DNA of 48,880 bases from the NCBI GenBank assembly GCA_009787835.1, contig WQSN01000017.1:1-48880 (forward strand), written 5' to 3'. The notes under the pieces are model-generated. The model worked only from the letters and a program-made list of their open reading frames with translations, was not told the origin of the DNA and did no database searches. The DNA comes from Treponema sp. (GTDB lineage: Bacteria; Spirochaetota; Spirochaetia; Treponematales; Breznakiellaceae). Position 1 is the first letter of the stretch; the number at the start of each line of letters is the position of its first letter. A program made the position numbers and the translations under genes. This document shows, one piece after another, positions 7,367 through 16,351 of the stretch.

Positions 7367-9178
7367 ATGAGTAAGCCCGCAAAGACATCCGTTTTAAAGG
7401 AATATAAATCCCTGCTTCCGTATCTTGCGCGCTACCGGGGACGCTATATATTGGGGATTATCTGCCTTGTTATTGTTGACGCGGCTCAGATAGCCATTCC
7501 GCAGTTTATCCGTGCCGCGATAGATTTAATATCAACAGGCGATTTCCAGTGGCGCCAGATTATTGTTCTTTCACTGTGGATGACAGGCATTATGGTTTTA
7601 GTTTCTGCTGGCCGTTTTCTGTGGCGTTATTTTATAAACGGCTCGTCAAGGCGGATAGAAGCGCAGTTACGTGAAAATCTTTTCGATCATCTGCAGAAAC
7701 TTTCCTGGGACTTTTTTCAGAAAAATAAAATCGGCGATCTTATGGCCCGTTCGATTAACGATCTTAACGCGGTGCGGATGTCCATCGGCATGGGGCTTGT
7801 TGCCCTTTTTGATTTTGTCTTCATGGCTACAGCAATACTTATCATTATTTTTGTTCAGGACTCGCGCTCTGCTTTTGTTTCGATCATTCCGCTGCCTGTA
7901 ATTACGGTTCTGATTCTGGTTTTTGGCAGCATGGTAGGACAAAAATTCCGCGCCGCGCAGGAAACCTATTCAAAGATGAGCGATAACGCGCAGGAAACTT
8001 TCGCCGGCATACGGGTGATTAAATCCTTTGTAAAGGAATGGTGGTTTATAAAAAAGTTCGCCGACTCAAATGACGATTACCGTAAGGCAAACATGGAGCT
8101 TGTTAAACTTTTCGGCTTCTTCTTTCCGTTTGTCAGTTTTCTTTCAGGGCTTACGGTATTAATCATGCTTGCAGCAGGCGGCAGCAGGGTAATCCAGGGC
8201 CTTATGACTCCAGGCAGCCTTGTAGCGATGTTCCGTTATCTGACAATGCTGATCTGGCCCCTTATGGGAGCGGGGTTTATGGTAAACATGATTCAGCGCG
8301 GAGCCGTTAGTCTGGGCAGGGTAAATGAGATTTTGAATACTGTACCATCAATCAGAAATGAACAAGCAGCAGGTAACGGCGGGCAGTCGAAGCCCCGCTC
8401 CCCAGTCCCCTCTCTGGAAATACAAAATTTGTGCTTCTCCTACAACAATGATGAACAAGTACTGACAAATATAAATATTACAGTAAACAGGGGGGAATGG
8501 TTAGGTGTCATGGGGAAAACAGGCTCAGGGAAATCTACGTTAATTAAAACTTTTACCAGAATGATAGATCCTCCCGCGGGCAGCGTGCGCGTTTTCGGTA
8601 TTGATGTCAGGGATTGGCTTCTTGAAGATTTAAGGAAACTTTTTGCGGTAAGTCCGCAGGACAGTTATCTTTTTTCGGATTCTATCGGTAATAATATCAT
8701 GTATGGCATATCAGGGACAAATGAACAGGAGAACGCTGAGCGTCTTAACAGGGCGGTTAGATTCGCCTCTTTGGACAGGGACATTGGAATTTTTCAGAAT
8801 GGAAAGGATACGCTTGTCGGAGAGAAAGGTTTAACGCTTTCAGGCGGGCAGAAACAGAGGACCGCAATCGCAAGGGCCGCGATATTGGACAGCGAGTTCT
8901 TAATTTTGGATGACTCGCTTTCGGCGGTGGATAATGAAACAGAGCGCACTATACTGGAAGCGCTAAAGAATGAAAGAAAGGGACGCACAACCATAATAAT
9001 TTCGCACCGTGTTTCTACGCTTAAATACGCGGATAAAGTGCTGGTTCTGGATAAAGGCAGGATGAGCGAATACGGCAGCCCGTCCCTGCTTGTTTCAAGC
9101 GGAGGATTCTACAGCCGCATGGCGGCCTTTCAGAGACTGGAACCGTCGGCGTCCATGCAGGGAGGCGTAAATGGCTGA
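7367..9178 (+). CDS. ABC exporter half, degenerate-site subunit
   Basis: The 603-residue protein has six membrane segments (about 15-320) fused to an ATPase. Walker A is GKTGSGKS (383-390) and the signature is a perfect LSGGQ (491-495). The residue after Walker B is Asp516 (LDDSLSAVD) instead of catalytic Glu, as in the inactive half of heterodimeric exporters such as BmrC or TM287. It overlaps the next half-transporter by 8 bases. Start ATG 7367 is 32 bases after the previous gene; a TTGACA lies just upstream. Substrate unknown: drugs, lipids or peptides are typical. Confidence 0.93.
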   Translation: MSKPAKTSVLKEYKSLLPYLARYRGRYILGIICLVIVDAAQIAIPQFIRAAIDLISTGDFQWRQIIVLSLWMTGIMVLVSAGRFLWRYFINGSSRRIEAQLRENLFDHLQKLSWDFFQKNKIGDLMARSINDLNAVRMSIGMGLVALFDFVFMATAILIIIFVQDSRSAFVSIIPLPVITVLILVFGSMVGQKFRAAQETYSKMSDNAQETFAGIRVIKSFVKEWWFIKKFADSNDDYRKANMELVKLFGFFFPFVSFLSGLTVLIMLAAGGSRVIQGLMTPGSLVAMFRYLTMLIWPLMGAGFMVNMIQRGAVSLGRVNEILNTVPSIRNEQAAGNGGQSKPRSPVPSLEIQNLCFSYNNDEQVLTNINITVNRGEWLGVMGKTGSGKSTLIKTFTRMIDPPAGSVRVFGIDVRDWLLEDLRKLFAVSPQDSYLFSDSIGNNIMYGISGTNEQENAERLNRAVRFASLDRDIGIFQNGKDTLVGEKGLTLSGGQKQRTAIARAAILDSEFLILDDSLSAVDNETERTILEALKNERKGRTTIIISHRVSTLKYADKVLVLDKGRMSEYGSPSLLVSSGGFYSRMAAFQRLEPSASMQGGVNG

Positions 9179-10940
9179 CGCAAGTTATTTTGATACTGAT
9201 GATGTGACAAAAGAATATGACAGCCGCATTGTCCGCCGCATCCTCGCGTACATAAAACCGTATAAACATTTGGCGTTTATTACACTGGCCGCCCTTGTCA
9301 TTTCCACGCTTGGAGAACTTGTTATTCCTGTTCTGCTTCAGCGGATTATAGATGACGCCATACTTGCAAAAAACATTTCCTATCTGAAGCAGGGATGTTT
9401 TTTATATTTATTTATTTTAATTTTTGTTTTTGGTTTTACATTTGTACAGACATGGACATCCAATCTTATGACACAGCGCGTAATGAAGGATATGCGTCTT
9501 GATCTTTTCAGGAAAACAATTTCACAATCCACGGCGTTTCTTTCGCGCCATCCTGTCGGCAGGATCGTTACGCGCTTAACAGGCGATGTGCAGACAATGG
9601 ATGAATTTTTCACGACTGTGCTTGTCGCTTTTTTAAAAGATATTTCTATAATGGCCGGAACTGTAATAACCATGTTTCTGCTTTCGCCCAGGCTCGCGCT
9701 GTTAATTCTTATAACGCTTCCTCCTGTTTTCGTTATTACATTAATCAGCAGGGTAAAAGCCCGTGACGCTTTCAGGGCGCAAAGAACGGCTTCATCAAAA
9801 GTTTACGCGTATCTGGCGGAACGCCTTGCCGGAATGCAGGTAGTGCAGCTATTCAGACAGGAGAAAAAAAGTCTGCGCGAATTTCAAAGAGGCAACTGCG
9901 AACTTATGGACGCTAACCTCGGGGAAATGTATGTATTCGCTACATTCAGGCCTCTGGTTGAATGGTTTTCAACTCTCGCAGTAGCGATAATTATTGTAGC
10001 CGGAAGCAAAATGCTGCTCTCTCTATCAATCTCCCTTGGCGTATTAATCGCTTTTATCAGCCTTGTTCAGATGTTTTTCGCTCCTGTTACCGATATAGCG
10101 GAAAAGTACACGATGCTTCAATCCGCGATGGCAGGCGGCGAGAAGGTATTCAAACTGATGGATACCAATGAACATATTCCTGATACCGGAACCGCTGTTA
10201 TGAACACAATGGTGCGGGGTCATGTTGAATTTGACAATGTTCATTTCGCGTATAAAAAGGGCGAGGATGTGCTTAAAGGCCTTACCTTCAGCATTAAACC
10301 GGGAGAGATGGCCGCGATTGTAGGTTATACCGGCGCGGGAAAAACTACAATAATAAATGTGTTATCCCGACTGTGGGATATTGATAAGGGCGTTATCCGG
10401 TTGGACGGTACGCCGGTAACAAACATGCCCATTCAGGAACTGCGCCGCTCAATTATGCCCGTTATGCAGGATGTTACATTGTTTTCAGGCACTGTAGAGG
10501 AAAATATCAGCCTTGGCCTTGATATTACCCGGGAAGAAATTATGGAAGCGGCAAAGACAGTTCACGCTCATGAATTTATTACCAGGCTGCCTGAAGGCTA
10601 CAAGACTGTGCTTTCAGAAGGAGCTGCAAATATTTCCACAGGACAGAGGCAGCTTATAAGTTTCGCCCGCGTAATTGCGCATAACCCCCGTGTTGTAATT
10701 CTTGATGAAGCTACAAGTTCCATAGATACTGAAACGGAACGTTTGATTCAACTTGGCATAAAAAAGGTATTGGCGGGACGGACATCTTTTGTAATCGCGC
10801 ACAGGCTTTCAACGATTAAAGACGCGGATCGCATTCTGGTATTATCGGCGGGGCGCCTTGCAGAAGGGGGCAGCCATGAACAGTTAATAAAACGCGGCGG
10901 TCTTTATTCGGGGCTGTATTCGCTTCAGTATGAGGAATGA
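9171..10940 (+). CDS. ABC exporter half, catalytic-site subunit
   Basis: The 589-residue partner has six membrane segments then an ATPase: Walker A GYTGAGKT (385-392), Walker B with catalytic Glu513 (ILDEATSSID) and switch His in VIAHRLST. Its signature is altered to ISTGQ (488-492). In a heterodimer, its good Walker B would pair with the perfect LSGGQ of the upstream subunit, giving one active and one degenerate ATP site. This complementarity shows that the two genes encode one transporter. It ends 6 bases from a convergent cyclase gene, with no clear terminator between. Confidence 0.94.
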   Translation: MADASYFDTDDVTKEYDSRIVRRILAYIKPYKHLAFITLAALVISTLGELVIPVLLQRIIDDAILAKNISYLKQGCFLYLFILIFVFGFTFVQTWTSNLMTQRVMKDMRLDLFRKTISQSTAFLSRHPVGRIVTRLTGDVQTMDEFFTTVLVAFLKDISIMAGTVITMFLLSPRLALLILITLPPVFVITLISRVKARDAFRAQRTASSKVYAYLAERLAGMQVVQLFRQEKKSLREFQRGNCELMDANLGEMYVFATFRPLVEWFSTLAVAIIIVAGSKMLLSLSISLGVLIAFISLVQMFFAPVTDIAEKYTMLQSAMAGGEKVFKLMDTNEHIPDTGTAVMNTMVRGHVEFDNVHFAYKKGEDVLKGLTFSIKPGEMAAIVGYTGAGKTTIINVLSRLWDIDKGVIRLDGTPVTNMPIQELRRSIMPVMQDVTLFSGTVEENISLGLDITREEIMEAAKTVHAHEFITRLPEGYKTVLSEGAANISTGQRQLISFARVIAHNPRVVILDEATSSIDTETERLIQLGIKKVLAGRTSFVIAHRLSTIKDADRILVLSAGRLAEGGSHEQLIKRGGLYSGLYSLQYEE

Positions 10941-10946
10941 GCAAAG

Positions 10947-12620
10947 TTATTTTGTCTTCATAACCTCAACTCCGTCCCAGCCTGCGGGCGGCGGAGATGA
11001 AGCGTATTCAACGCATCTTTTATACAGGCTATCCGCGTTAAAATCACCGGGTAATAATCCAATAACTTCCCTGAATTTTTCAGACGCTTCGCGGAATGAG
11101 CGGTTGTAGTAAAGTTTCATTCCCTGATTATGTACGGGCCACGCTTTCTGTTCTTCCGCGGACAGCGTTTTTTTTACCGTGAAGATTTTCACTCCCTTTG
11201 TTTTGCCCTTTACGGCTACCGTATCCAGTAACCTGTAGTGAAGGCCTGCGTTAGGTGACGTTTTTCTGAGCTCTTCAAACAGGCTCTCTGATATCAGAAT
11301 TTCAGAGTGATATGTCTTGGTAAGCCCTTCCATGCGCGACGCGAGATTTACCGCGTCTCCGATTACCGTGTAATCCATTTTTCTTTCACTGCCTATGTTT
11401 CCGACAGTTACTTCACCGTAATTTATTCCGATGCCGATTTTAAATTCACACTTGCCAAGTTTCCTCTGGTTTGCGTTAAAATACGCGATTGCGTCTGTCA
11501 TTTCAAGGCCGGATAAAACAGACTGTAACGCGTCATCATTGTGTTTTTCAGGAGCGCCCCAGAAGGCCATGATCGCGTCTCCGATATATTTATCAACAAT
11601 GCCGTTCCTTTTGTAAATAATATCAACCTGACCTGAAAAATATCTGTTCAGCGAGTTTACAAGTTCATCCGGAGCCATGCCTTCGGAAATTGTGGTAAAG
11701 CTGCGTATATCGGAAAAAAGAATTGAAAGCCTGCGGTTATCGCCCACAAGCATTTTTTCAGGTGATGCGAAAAATCGTTCTATCACATCATTAGGAACAT
11801 ACTTTTGAAAAATCTGGCGGATGCGTTCCTCTTTTTTTCCGGCGAGAACCGCTTCAAACGCATAACGCTTAATCTGACCGTACGCCCTGTCCAGCTCTTC
11901 TGTCATCCTGTTGAAAGTCTGGGCAAGAATACCCGTTTCATCGCGGTATTCAACTTCAACCCTGGAAGAAAGATCCGCCGTTTCAATAATTGTGTTCATC
12001 GCTTTTATCATTTTTCTCAATGGCCTGATAAGGTGGTTTGTAACGATAATTAAAAGAAGAATGGCTGCCAGTAAAGACGCGCTCAGTGTAATTAATGTCT
12101 GCCTCGCGATGATTCTAGCGTCGCTGTAAAAGGTAGATTCTTTTTCACTGATAATTATATGCCATCCAAAAGGCGTAAAGTAAAATGACTGAAAAATACG
12201 GTTTTCACCTCCCATAACGGCAGACTGAAGCCCATGATTTTCCGCTTCAAGGATACGTAAAAGCGCTCCTGTTTCGACAGGTAATATATCCAGGGCGGAG
12301 CTTGACATGGTTATGTTACCTGAGTTATCAACGGCGAAAACTATTTCCGTATCTGTCAGGATAATGCTGATTCCGTAATCTTCAACAGCTTTTTTTGCGG
12401 CTTCGATCATATCCTCGCTGCCTGCGAAATTATTCTCTACCAGCAGCTGCCATTGGCTGTTCGCGAATTTTTCCAGTTCTCCCAGTTTAAATCCCAAAAG
12501 CTGCCGCCCAAGGCGCGTAACTCCGTTAACTGCGTTAAAATATGACGCGCTCTCCGCCAAAATCAGCGGGACGATAATAAGCGGCAGGACAACAAGAAAC
12601 ATTTTTAAACGTATTTTCAT
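10947..12620 (-). CDS. Membrane adenylate/guanylate cyclase with HAMP domain
   Basis: A 557-residue receptor cyclase: membrane helix, extracytoplasmic sensor of about 170 residues (Cache-like), second helix, HAMP, then a class III catalytic domain. Metal-binding aspartates are in LFSDIRSFT and YIGDAIMAFWG. Further motifs are GIGINYGEVTVGNIG and DYTVIGDAVNLASRME. It makes cAMP or cGMP; adenylate cyclase is more likely from its resemblance to bacterial periplasm-sensing enzymes. A short TPR-like tail follows. I chose ATG 12620 (AAGGA 10 bases upstream, next to the first membrane helix). An in-frame ATG at 12719 would add 33 residues unlike a signal anchor. Confidence 0.92.
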   Translation of the reverse strand: MKIRLKMFLVVLPLIIVPLILAESASYFNAVNGVTRLGRQLLGFKLGELEKFANSQWQLLVENNFAGSEDMIEAAKKAVEDYGISIILTDTEIVFAVDNSGNITMSSSALDILPVETGALLRILEAENHGLQSAVMGGENRIFQSFYFTPFGWHIIISEKESTFYSDARIIARQTLITLSASLLAAILLLIIVTNHLIRPLRKMIKAMNTIIETADLSSRVEVEYRDETGILAQTFNRMTEELDRAYGQIKRYAFEAVLAGKKEERIRQIFQKYVPNDVIERFFASPEKMLVGDNRRLSILFSDIRSFTTISEGMAPDELVNSLNRYFSGQVDIIYKRNGIVDKYIGDAIMAFWGAPEKHNDDALQSVLSGLEMTDAIAYFNANQRKLGKCEFKIGIGINYGEVTVGNIGSERKMDYTVIGDAVNLASRMEGLTKTYHSEILISESLFEELRKTSPNAGLHYRLLDTVAVKGKTKGVKIFTVKKTLSAEEQKAWPVHNQGMKLYYNRSFREASEKFREVIGLLPGDFNADSLYKRCVEYASSPPPAGWDGVEVMKTK

Positions 12621-12741
12621 GAAGCGTCTGTCCTTATCTGTAAAATGATGTTTATATGCGGCGGTAAAAATAAAATTCGCATTTCCCATTATTCTAAAAT
12701 AAATTAAAAAATATCTCAAGCGGACTGTCTGTTTTTCCGAA

Positions 12742-12957
12742 ATGAATAGTATGAAACGTTATAATATTAAAACTACGTCAGGAAGCACAGAGTATATTGA
12801 TATTCTGCAGGAAATGGATGATGCGTATCATGTCAGGTTTACCCGTAATAACAACGGTTATATCAAAACATCAGAAGAAACAATAACAAGGCATCTGTTT
12901 AACATTTGCCTGCAAACCGGTTACCTTTATCCAATGACTGAAAGTCCGGCCGCTTAA
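12742..12957 (+). CDS. Small conserved protein, unknown function
   Basis: A 71-residue soluble protein, divergent from the cyclase and 13 bases before a methyltransferase. Its body (residues about 4-63) reads as alternating beta-strands followed by a helix, with no cysteine pair or membrane segment. ATG 12751 (MKRYNIK) is an alternative start, and neither has a clear ribosome site. Coding is supported by the long frame in a tight operon-like arrangement. No function assigned. Confidence 0.65.
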   Translation: MNSMKRYNIKTTSGSTEYIDILQEMDDAYHVRFTRNNNGYIKTSEETITRHLFNICLQTGYLYPMTESPAA

Positions 12958-12970
12958 GCCGGGCAGCGCC

Positions 12971-13768
12971 GTGCAGAAAGAAAAAGCGCAGTGGTTCAAG
13001 GATATTGAATTCTGGGAGAACTTCGCTCCCGTCATGTTTGACGCCGCCCACTGGGCGGAAGTGCCGGTTGTTACAGACGGCGTTACGCGCCTTGCACGCT
13101 TCAATTTATACGGTGAAACATCAAGCGAAGAATGGCATGAACCTTTAAGCTCTGCGCCGAAGATTCTTGATCTTTGCTGCGGCACGGGAAGAATAAGCGC
13201 GGAGCTTGCCCGCTCAGGCTTCAGTGTTACCGGAGTTGACTTTACCGAAAGTTTTCTTAATACCGCGATAGAAGACGCTCAGCATGAAAACCTTGATATT
13301 GAATATATCCTCGCAGACGCCAGGGAATTTATACGCCCCGGTTACTTTGATACAATTGTAAACCTCTATATCTCTTTCGGTTATTTTCCCGATTTAAAAG
13401 ATGATATAAAAATTGTCAGCAATGCGTATAAATCACTGAAAACCGGCGGCTCTTTCATGATTGAAACAATGGGCAAGGAAACCGCAGTCCGCGATTTTGT
13501 CGAATGCGAATGGTTCGAGCGCGACGGTTATACAGTGCTCACAGAATACGAGCCGCTTGACGCATGGACATTTTTAAGAAACCGCTGGATCCTTCTTAAA
13601 GATAATAAAAGAATTGAAAAAAACTTTGCCCAGCGTCTCTACGCAGCCTCAGAGCTCAGAACAATGTTTATCGAAGCTGGTTTTTCCAAAGTTGAAATTT
13701 ACGGCGACTGGGATGAAAATCCCTATGATCAATACTCGAAAAGGCTCATAGTGATCGGCAGGAAGTGA
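12971..13768 (+). CDS. Class I SAM-dependent methyltransferase
   Basis: A 265-residue soluble enzyme with motif I ILDLCCGTGRIS (about 59-70), the acidic motif II residue in VTGVDFT and ILADAREF as motif III. This is the Rossmann-fold SAM domain of the Methyltransf_25/11 type. Substrate cannot be told from sequence. GTG 12971 is chosen because the FWENFAPVMFD segment right after it looks like conserved protein; the first ATG would delete it. No good Shine-Dalgarno is present, so translation may be coupled to the small gene upstream. Confidence 0.85.
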   Translation: MQKEKAQWFKDIEFWENFAPVMFDAAHWAEVPVVTDGVTRLARFNLYGETSSEEWHEPLSSAPKILDLCCGTGRISAELARSGFSVTGVDFTESFLNTAIEDAQHENLDIEYILADAREFIRPGYFDTIVNLYISFGYFPDLKDDIKIVSNAYKSLKTGGSFMIETMGKETAVRDFVECEWFERDGYTVLTEYEPLDAWTFLRNRWILLKDNKRIEKNFAQRLYAASELRTMFIEAGFSKVEIYGDWDENPYDQYSKRLIVIGRK

Positions 13769-13777
13769 TCCTTGTAG

Positions 13778-13805
13778 TTGACAGAATAATTGATTGCCTG
13801 ATAAT
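13778..13805 (+). promoter_or_regulatory. Strong candidate promoter giving a near-leaderless mRNA
   Basis: TTGACA (13778-13783), a 16-base spacer and GATAAT (13800-13805). The ATG of the next gene is only 11 bases after the -10 box, so the expected transcript start falls about 3-5 bases before the start codon. No ribosome site fits there. Confidence 0.6.
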
Positions 13806-13815
13806 ATATTAAAAA

Positions 13816-14619
13816 ATGAATTTTATTTTGCTGATTAAAAAAAATATTCTGTTTCTGTTTTTTTTTATATTTATAACAGGCGCATTATTCGCAACTGACG
13901 AAAATGACAATGAAGAAACAGACGCTATTGCCGCAGCTTCCGGCGGCGCGGGAAACACAGGTAATTATCCCGGATTATTTATAGGATTAGCCGCAGGTTA
14001 TACCAGCAATAACCTTTATACCTCAACGGCAGGCCGCAGCAATACCGAATATCTGGATGGACAGGGACTTGAGTTTGCCGTTCCAATTCGTTATGAGATA
14101 TTTCCATGGCTGTCGCTGCAGATGGAAGTGCAGTATATACAAAAAAATTATACATGGGCGCGCACAGGCGCTTATAATAATATTTATACCAATGTTAATA
14201 ATAATTTTATTGATATACCTGTCATGGTAAATCTTTCCGCAGGAACTGAAAAGGCAAGGGTTTTTGTCAATGCCGGCGGTTACGCGGGATACTGGATTAC
14301 AAGCAGGACTCAGGGCACAATGAAGGAAATTACCGCAGACCCATTCAACGGCGGCGCTTATTATACAAACTTTAATGAGGAAATCAGGTTAAATGAAACA
14401 AAAGACGCCGCGCTGGACGCCGGGCTTCTGGCCGGCATTGGGCTTCAGATGTTAAATGATAAATATACATTTTTTATTGAAGGCCGGTATTATTACGGGC
14501 TTACCGACATGAGAAACAAGGATGATTACGGTTTAATTATTCCCCGCATGAACAGCACCATTGATATCCGGTTTGGTTTATTTATGACTGTTGACAGCCT
14601 GATGGAAACTTTGAGGTGA
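13816..14619 (+). CDS. Outer-membrane beta-barrel protein, PorT-like
   Basis: A 267-residue protein with a signal peptide (about 1-31, ending GALFA). Alternating aromatic/hydrophobic strands are spaced as in 8-strand outer-membrane barrels: FIGLAAGYTSN, LEFAVPIRYEIFPWLSLQMEVQY, FIDIPVMVNLSAG, TFFIEGRYYYGL, and a final strand IDIRFGLFMTV. This resembles the outer membrane beta-barrel (PorT-like) family. Exact role unknown. It is followed 10 bases later by an S41-peptidase lipoprotein and may be co-transcribed with it. Confidence 0.75.
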   Translation: MNFILLIKKNILFLFFFIFITGALFATDENDNEETDAIAAASGGAGNTGNYPGLFIGLAAGYTSNNLYTSTAGRSNTEYLDGQGLEFAVPIRYEIFPWLSLQMEVQYIQKNYTWARTGAYNNIYTNVNNNFIDIPVMVNLSAGTEKARVFVNAGGYAGYWITSRTQGTMKEITADPFNGGAYYTNFNEEIRLNETKDAALDAGLLAGIGLQMLNDKYTFFIEGRYYYGLTDMRNKDDYGLIIPRMNSTIDIRFGLFMTVDSLMETLR

Positions 14620-14629
14620 GGAAATTAAC

Positions 14630-16075
14630 ATGAAACATTTTAAAATATTTTTTTATTTTTATTGCATCGGGATTCTGGTTTTACTGCCTGCCTGCCGCCC
14701 TGAAATTGATGATTCATATCCTGAACTTGACGTTTTTATTTATGATTTTCCGCAGATATTTGAAGTTTTCTGGCATGGCATGAACCGCAATTACCTGTAT
14801 TGGGATATTGAGCCGGCTTCTCCTTATTGGGATTCTACCCTGAGCAAACTGACATCAGGCGAGAGAAGCAGTATTACATCTGACCCAATGGTTTTTTGGG
14901 ACATAATACACGATCATTATAAACTAAAGTTTGAAGCGCTTGGAGTTTTTAACAATAAAGATTCGCCTGGGTATGCAGACGCCGCAAACACGGCGCATGA
15001 ATATTTTAAGGATATGACACGCGGTCTTCGCGACGGGAATTTCAGAATTGTTTTTGAAGATAAAGAAGACATTAATCCAGGCCGCGACAGAAGATTTAAT
15101 AATTTAAAAACGGAATCCACTCCCGGTGCAAGCGGTGTTTTCAGTTTTTCTGACCTGACTGAAGCCATTGTAAATTTAGGCGAAGTACCCGGCGATTCTG
15201 AAAGCCTTGATGTTTATATGGAAAGCGAAACCGCATATTTTAAGAAATACAACTATGTAGATAATGTTATTTGCAGGTATCTTGATATTGCTGAAAAAAA
15301 ATTAGATCTGCCTGAATTCAAAATTGTAAGGGGAGTCATTCAATTGGATGATGGAATTATTATATATCTTCATTATAACCATGGTTCAATTTTTGAAATG
15401 ACAGAATCAAATTCTGATATTAAAGCTATTTATGATGAATTTTTGCTTGATCTGGAAAAACCTGAAGTAATGGGCGTAATTATGGATATGCGCGGAAATA
15501 CCGGAAGCAGTTTAATGGACACGGGGTTTTTCTGGGGCAGGATAGTTGACGAGCTTTTTACTTATTCAGAGACCCGTGCAAAGTCAGGAGAAGCCAGGCT
15601 GGATTACGGTCCATGGATACCGAACCGTATTATTCCCGCTCCCGAAGGAGAGAAAAAGCTCGCGAATAAAGACGCTAAAATAATTTTTCTCGCAGACCGC
15701 GGTACTTCATCTGCAGCTGAGTTCATGATAATGGCTGCTAAAGCTTATGAAAACGGGCATGTTACAGGAACAAACACAATGGGAGCCGCCGGCAGCGCCG
15801 CTTTATCAGGCAATAACATTGCGTATAACGGCGGCGGATTTATTATGGATCATTTTATCGAATACGTCTCAGGCGCTGAAGTCCAGAACCGAGGCGTAAC
15901 AGACAAACAAATTTACGAAGGCATTGGCATTGAACCCGATAATGAAATAACAATGACAAACGCGGACTGGCTCAACTTCTACGGACAAAGCGGTGCAGAC
16001 CCGATAGATAAATGGCTGCAGGCGGCGATTGACATTATTAATTTGTCGCATAACGCCTCAGAAAATATTCAATAA
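14630..16075 (+). CDS. S41-family peptidase-like lipoprotein
   Basis: The 481-residue protein has a lipoprotein signal with lipobox LLPAC (Cys22). The C-terminal half matches the tail-specific protease/IRBP (S41) fold: VMGVIMDMRGNTG, IIFLADRGTSSAAEF (Ser360/361 at the nucleophile site) and NGHVTGTNTMGAAG. The usual catalytic lysine of CtpA is not obvious in the expected place, so it may use the alternative S41 arrangement or be inactive. It should sit on the periplasmic face of a membrane. The partner of the barrel protein upstream is unknown. Confidence 0.82.
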   Translation: MKHFKIFFYFYCIGILVLLPACRPEIDDSYPELDVFIYDFPQIFEVFWHGMNRNYLYWDIEPASPYWDSTLSKLTSGERSSITSDPMVFWDIIHDHYKLKFEALGVFNNKDSPGYADAANTAHEYFKDMTRGLRDGNFRIVFEDKEDINPGRDRRFNNLKTESTPGASGVFSFSDLTEAIVNLGEVPGDSESLDVYMESETAYFKKYNYVDNVICRYLDIAEKKLDLPEFKIVRGVIQLDDGIIIYLHYNHGSIFEMTESNSDIKAIYDEFLLDLEKPEVMGVIMDMRGNTGSSLMDTGFFWGRIVDELFTYSETRAKSGEARLDYGPWIPNRIIPAPEGEKKLANKDAKIIFLADRGTSSAAEFMIMAAKAYENGHVTGTNTMGAAGSAALSGNNIAYNGGGFIMDHFIEYVSGAEVQNRGVTDKQIYEGIGIEPDNEITMTNADWLNFYGQSGADPIDKWLQAAIDIINLSHNASENIQ

Positions 16076-16083
16076 TTGAGGTT

Positions 16084-16123
16084 GTTCCAGAATTTTCAAA
16101 CCGAAGGTTTGTGTTTTTGGAAC
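16084..16123 (+). terminator. Hairpin downstream of the S41 gene
   Basis: GTTCCA (16084-16089) pairs with TGGAAC (16118-16123), and an inner stem CAAACC/GGTTTG closes on GAA. There is no T-run, so termination is uncertain. Similar bases (GTTCTGAATTTT) recur about 75 bases further on next to a REP-like palindrome. Confidence 0.4.
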
Positions 16124-16172
16124 AGATACCATAGATTTTTAATTTCCTGCAAATAAAAATGTTCTGAATTTT

Positions 16173-16185
16173 GGTGACTGACACC
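16173..16185. repeat. REP-like palindrome GGTGACTGACACC
   Basis: The 13-base element has GGTG/CACC arms and contains GACTGACAC. The reverse complement core GTGTCAGTC recurs at 20654-20662. Extragenic cores of this type are often associated with REP/RAYT systems, but no transposase is visible here. The rest of the 276-base gap (16076-16351) shows no gene. Confidence 0.4.
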
Positions 16186-16351
16186 ATATGCGTGTACTTG
16201 ATAATGGAACTGATAACCTTAATACGGCTGTAAATACGAAGTAAAAAGAATAAATCATTCTATTTGTTGACAATTTCTTATTATTTTAATAACATCTTAT
16301 TTAACAAAGACAGATATGAAGGAAAAATCTTAGGTTTAGAGGTTTCCATAA

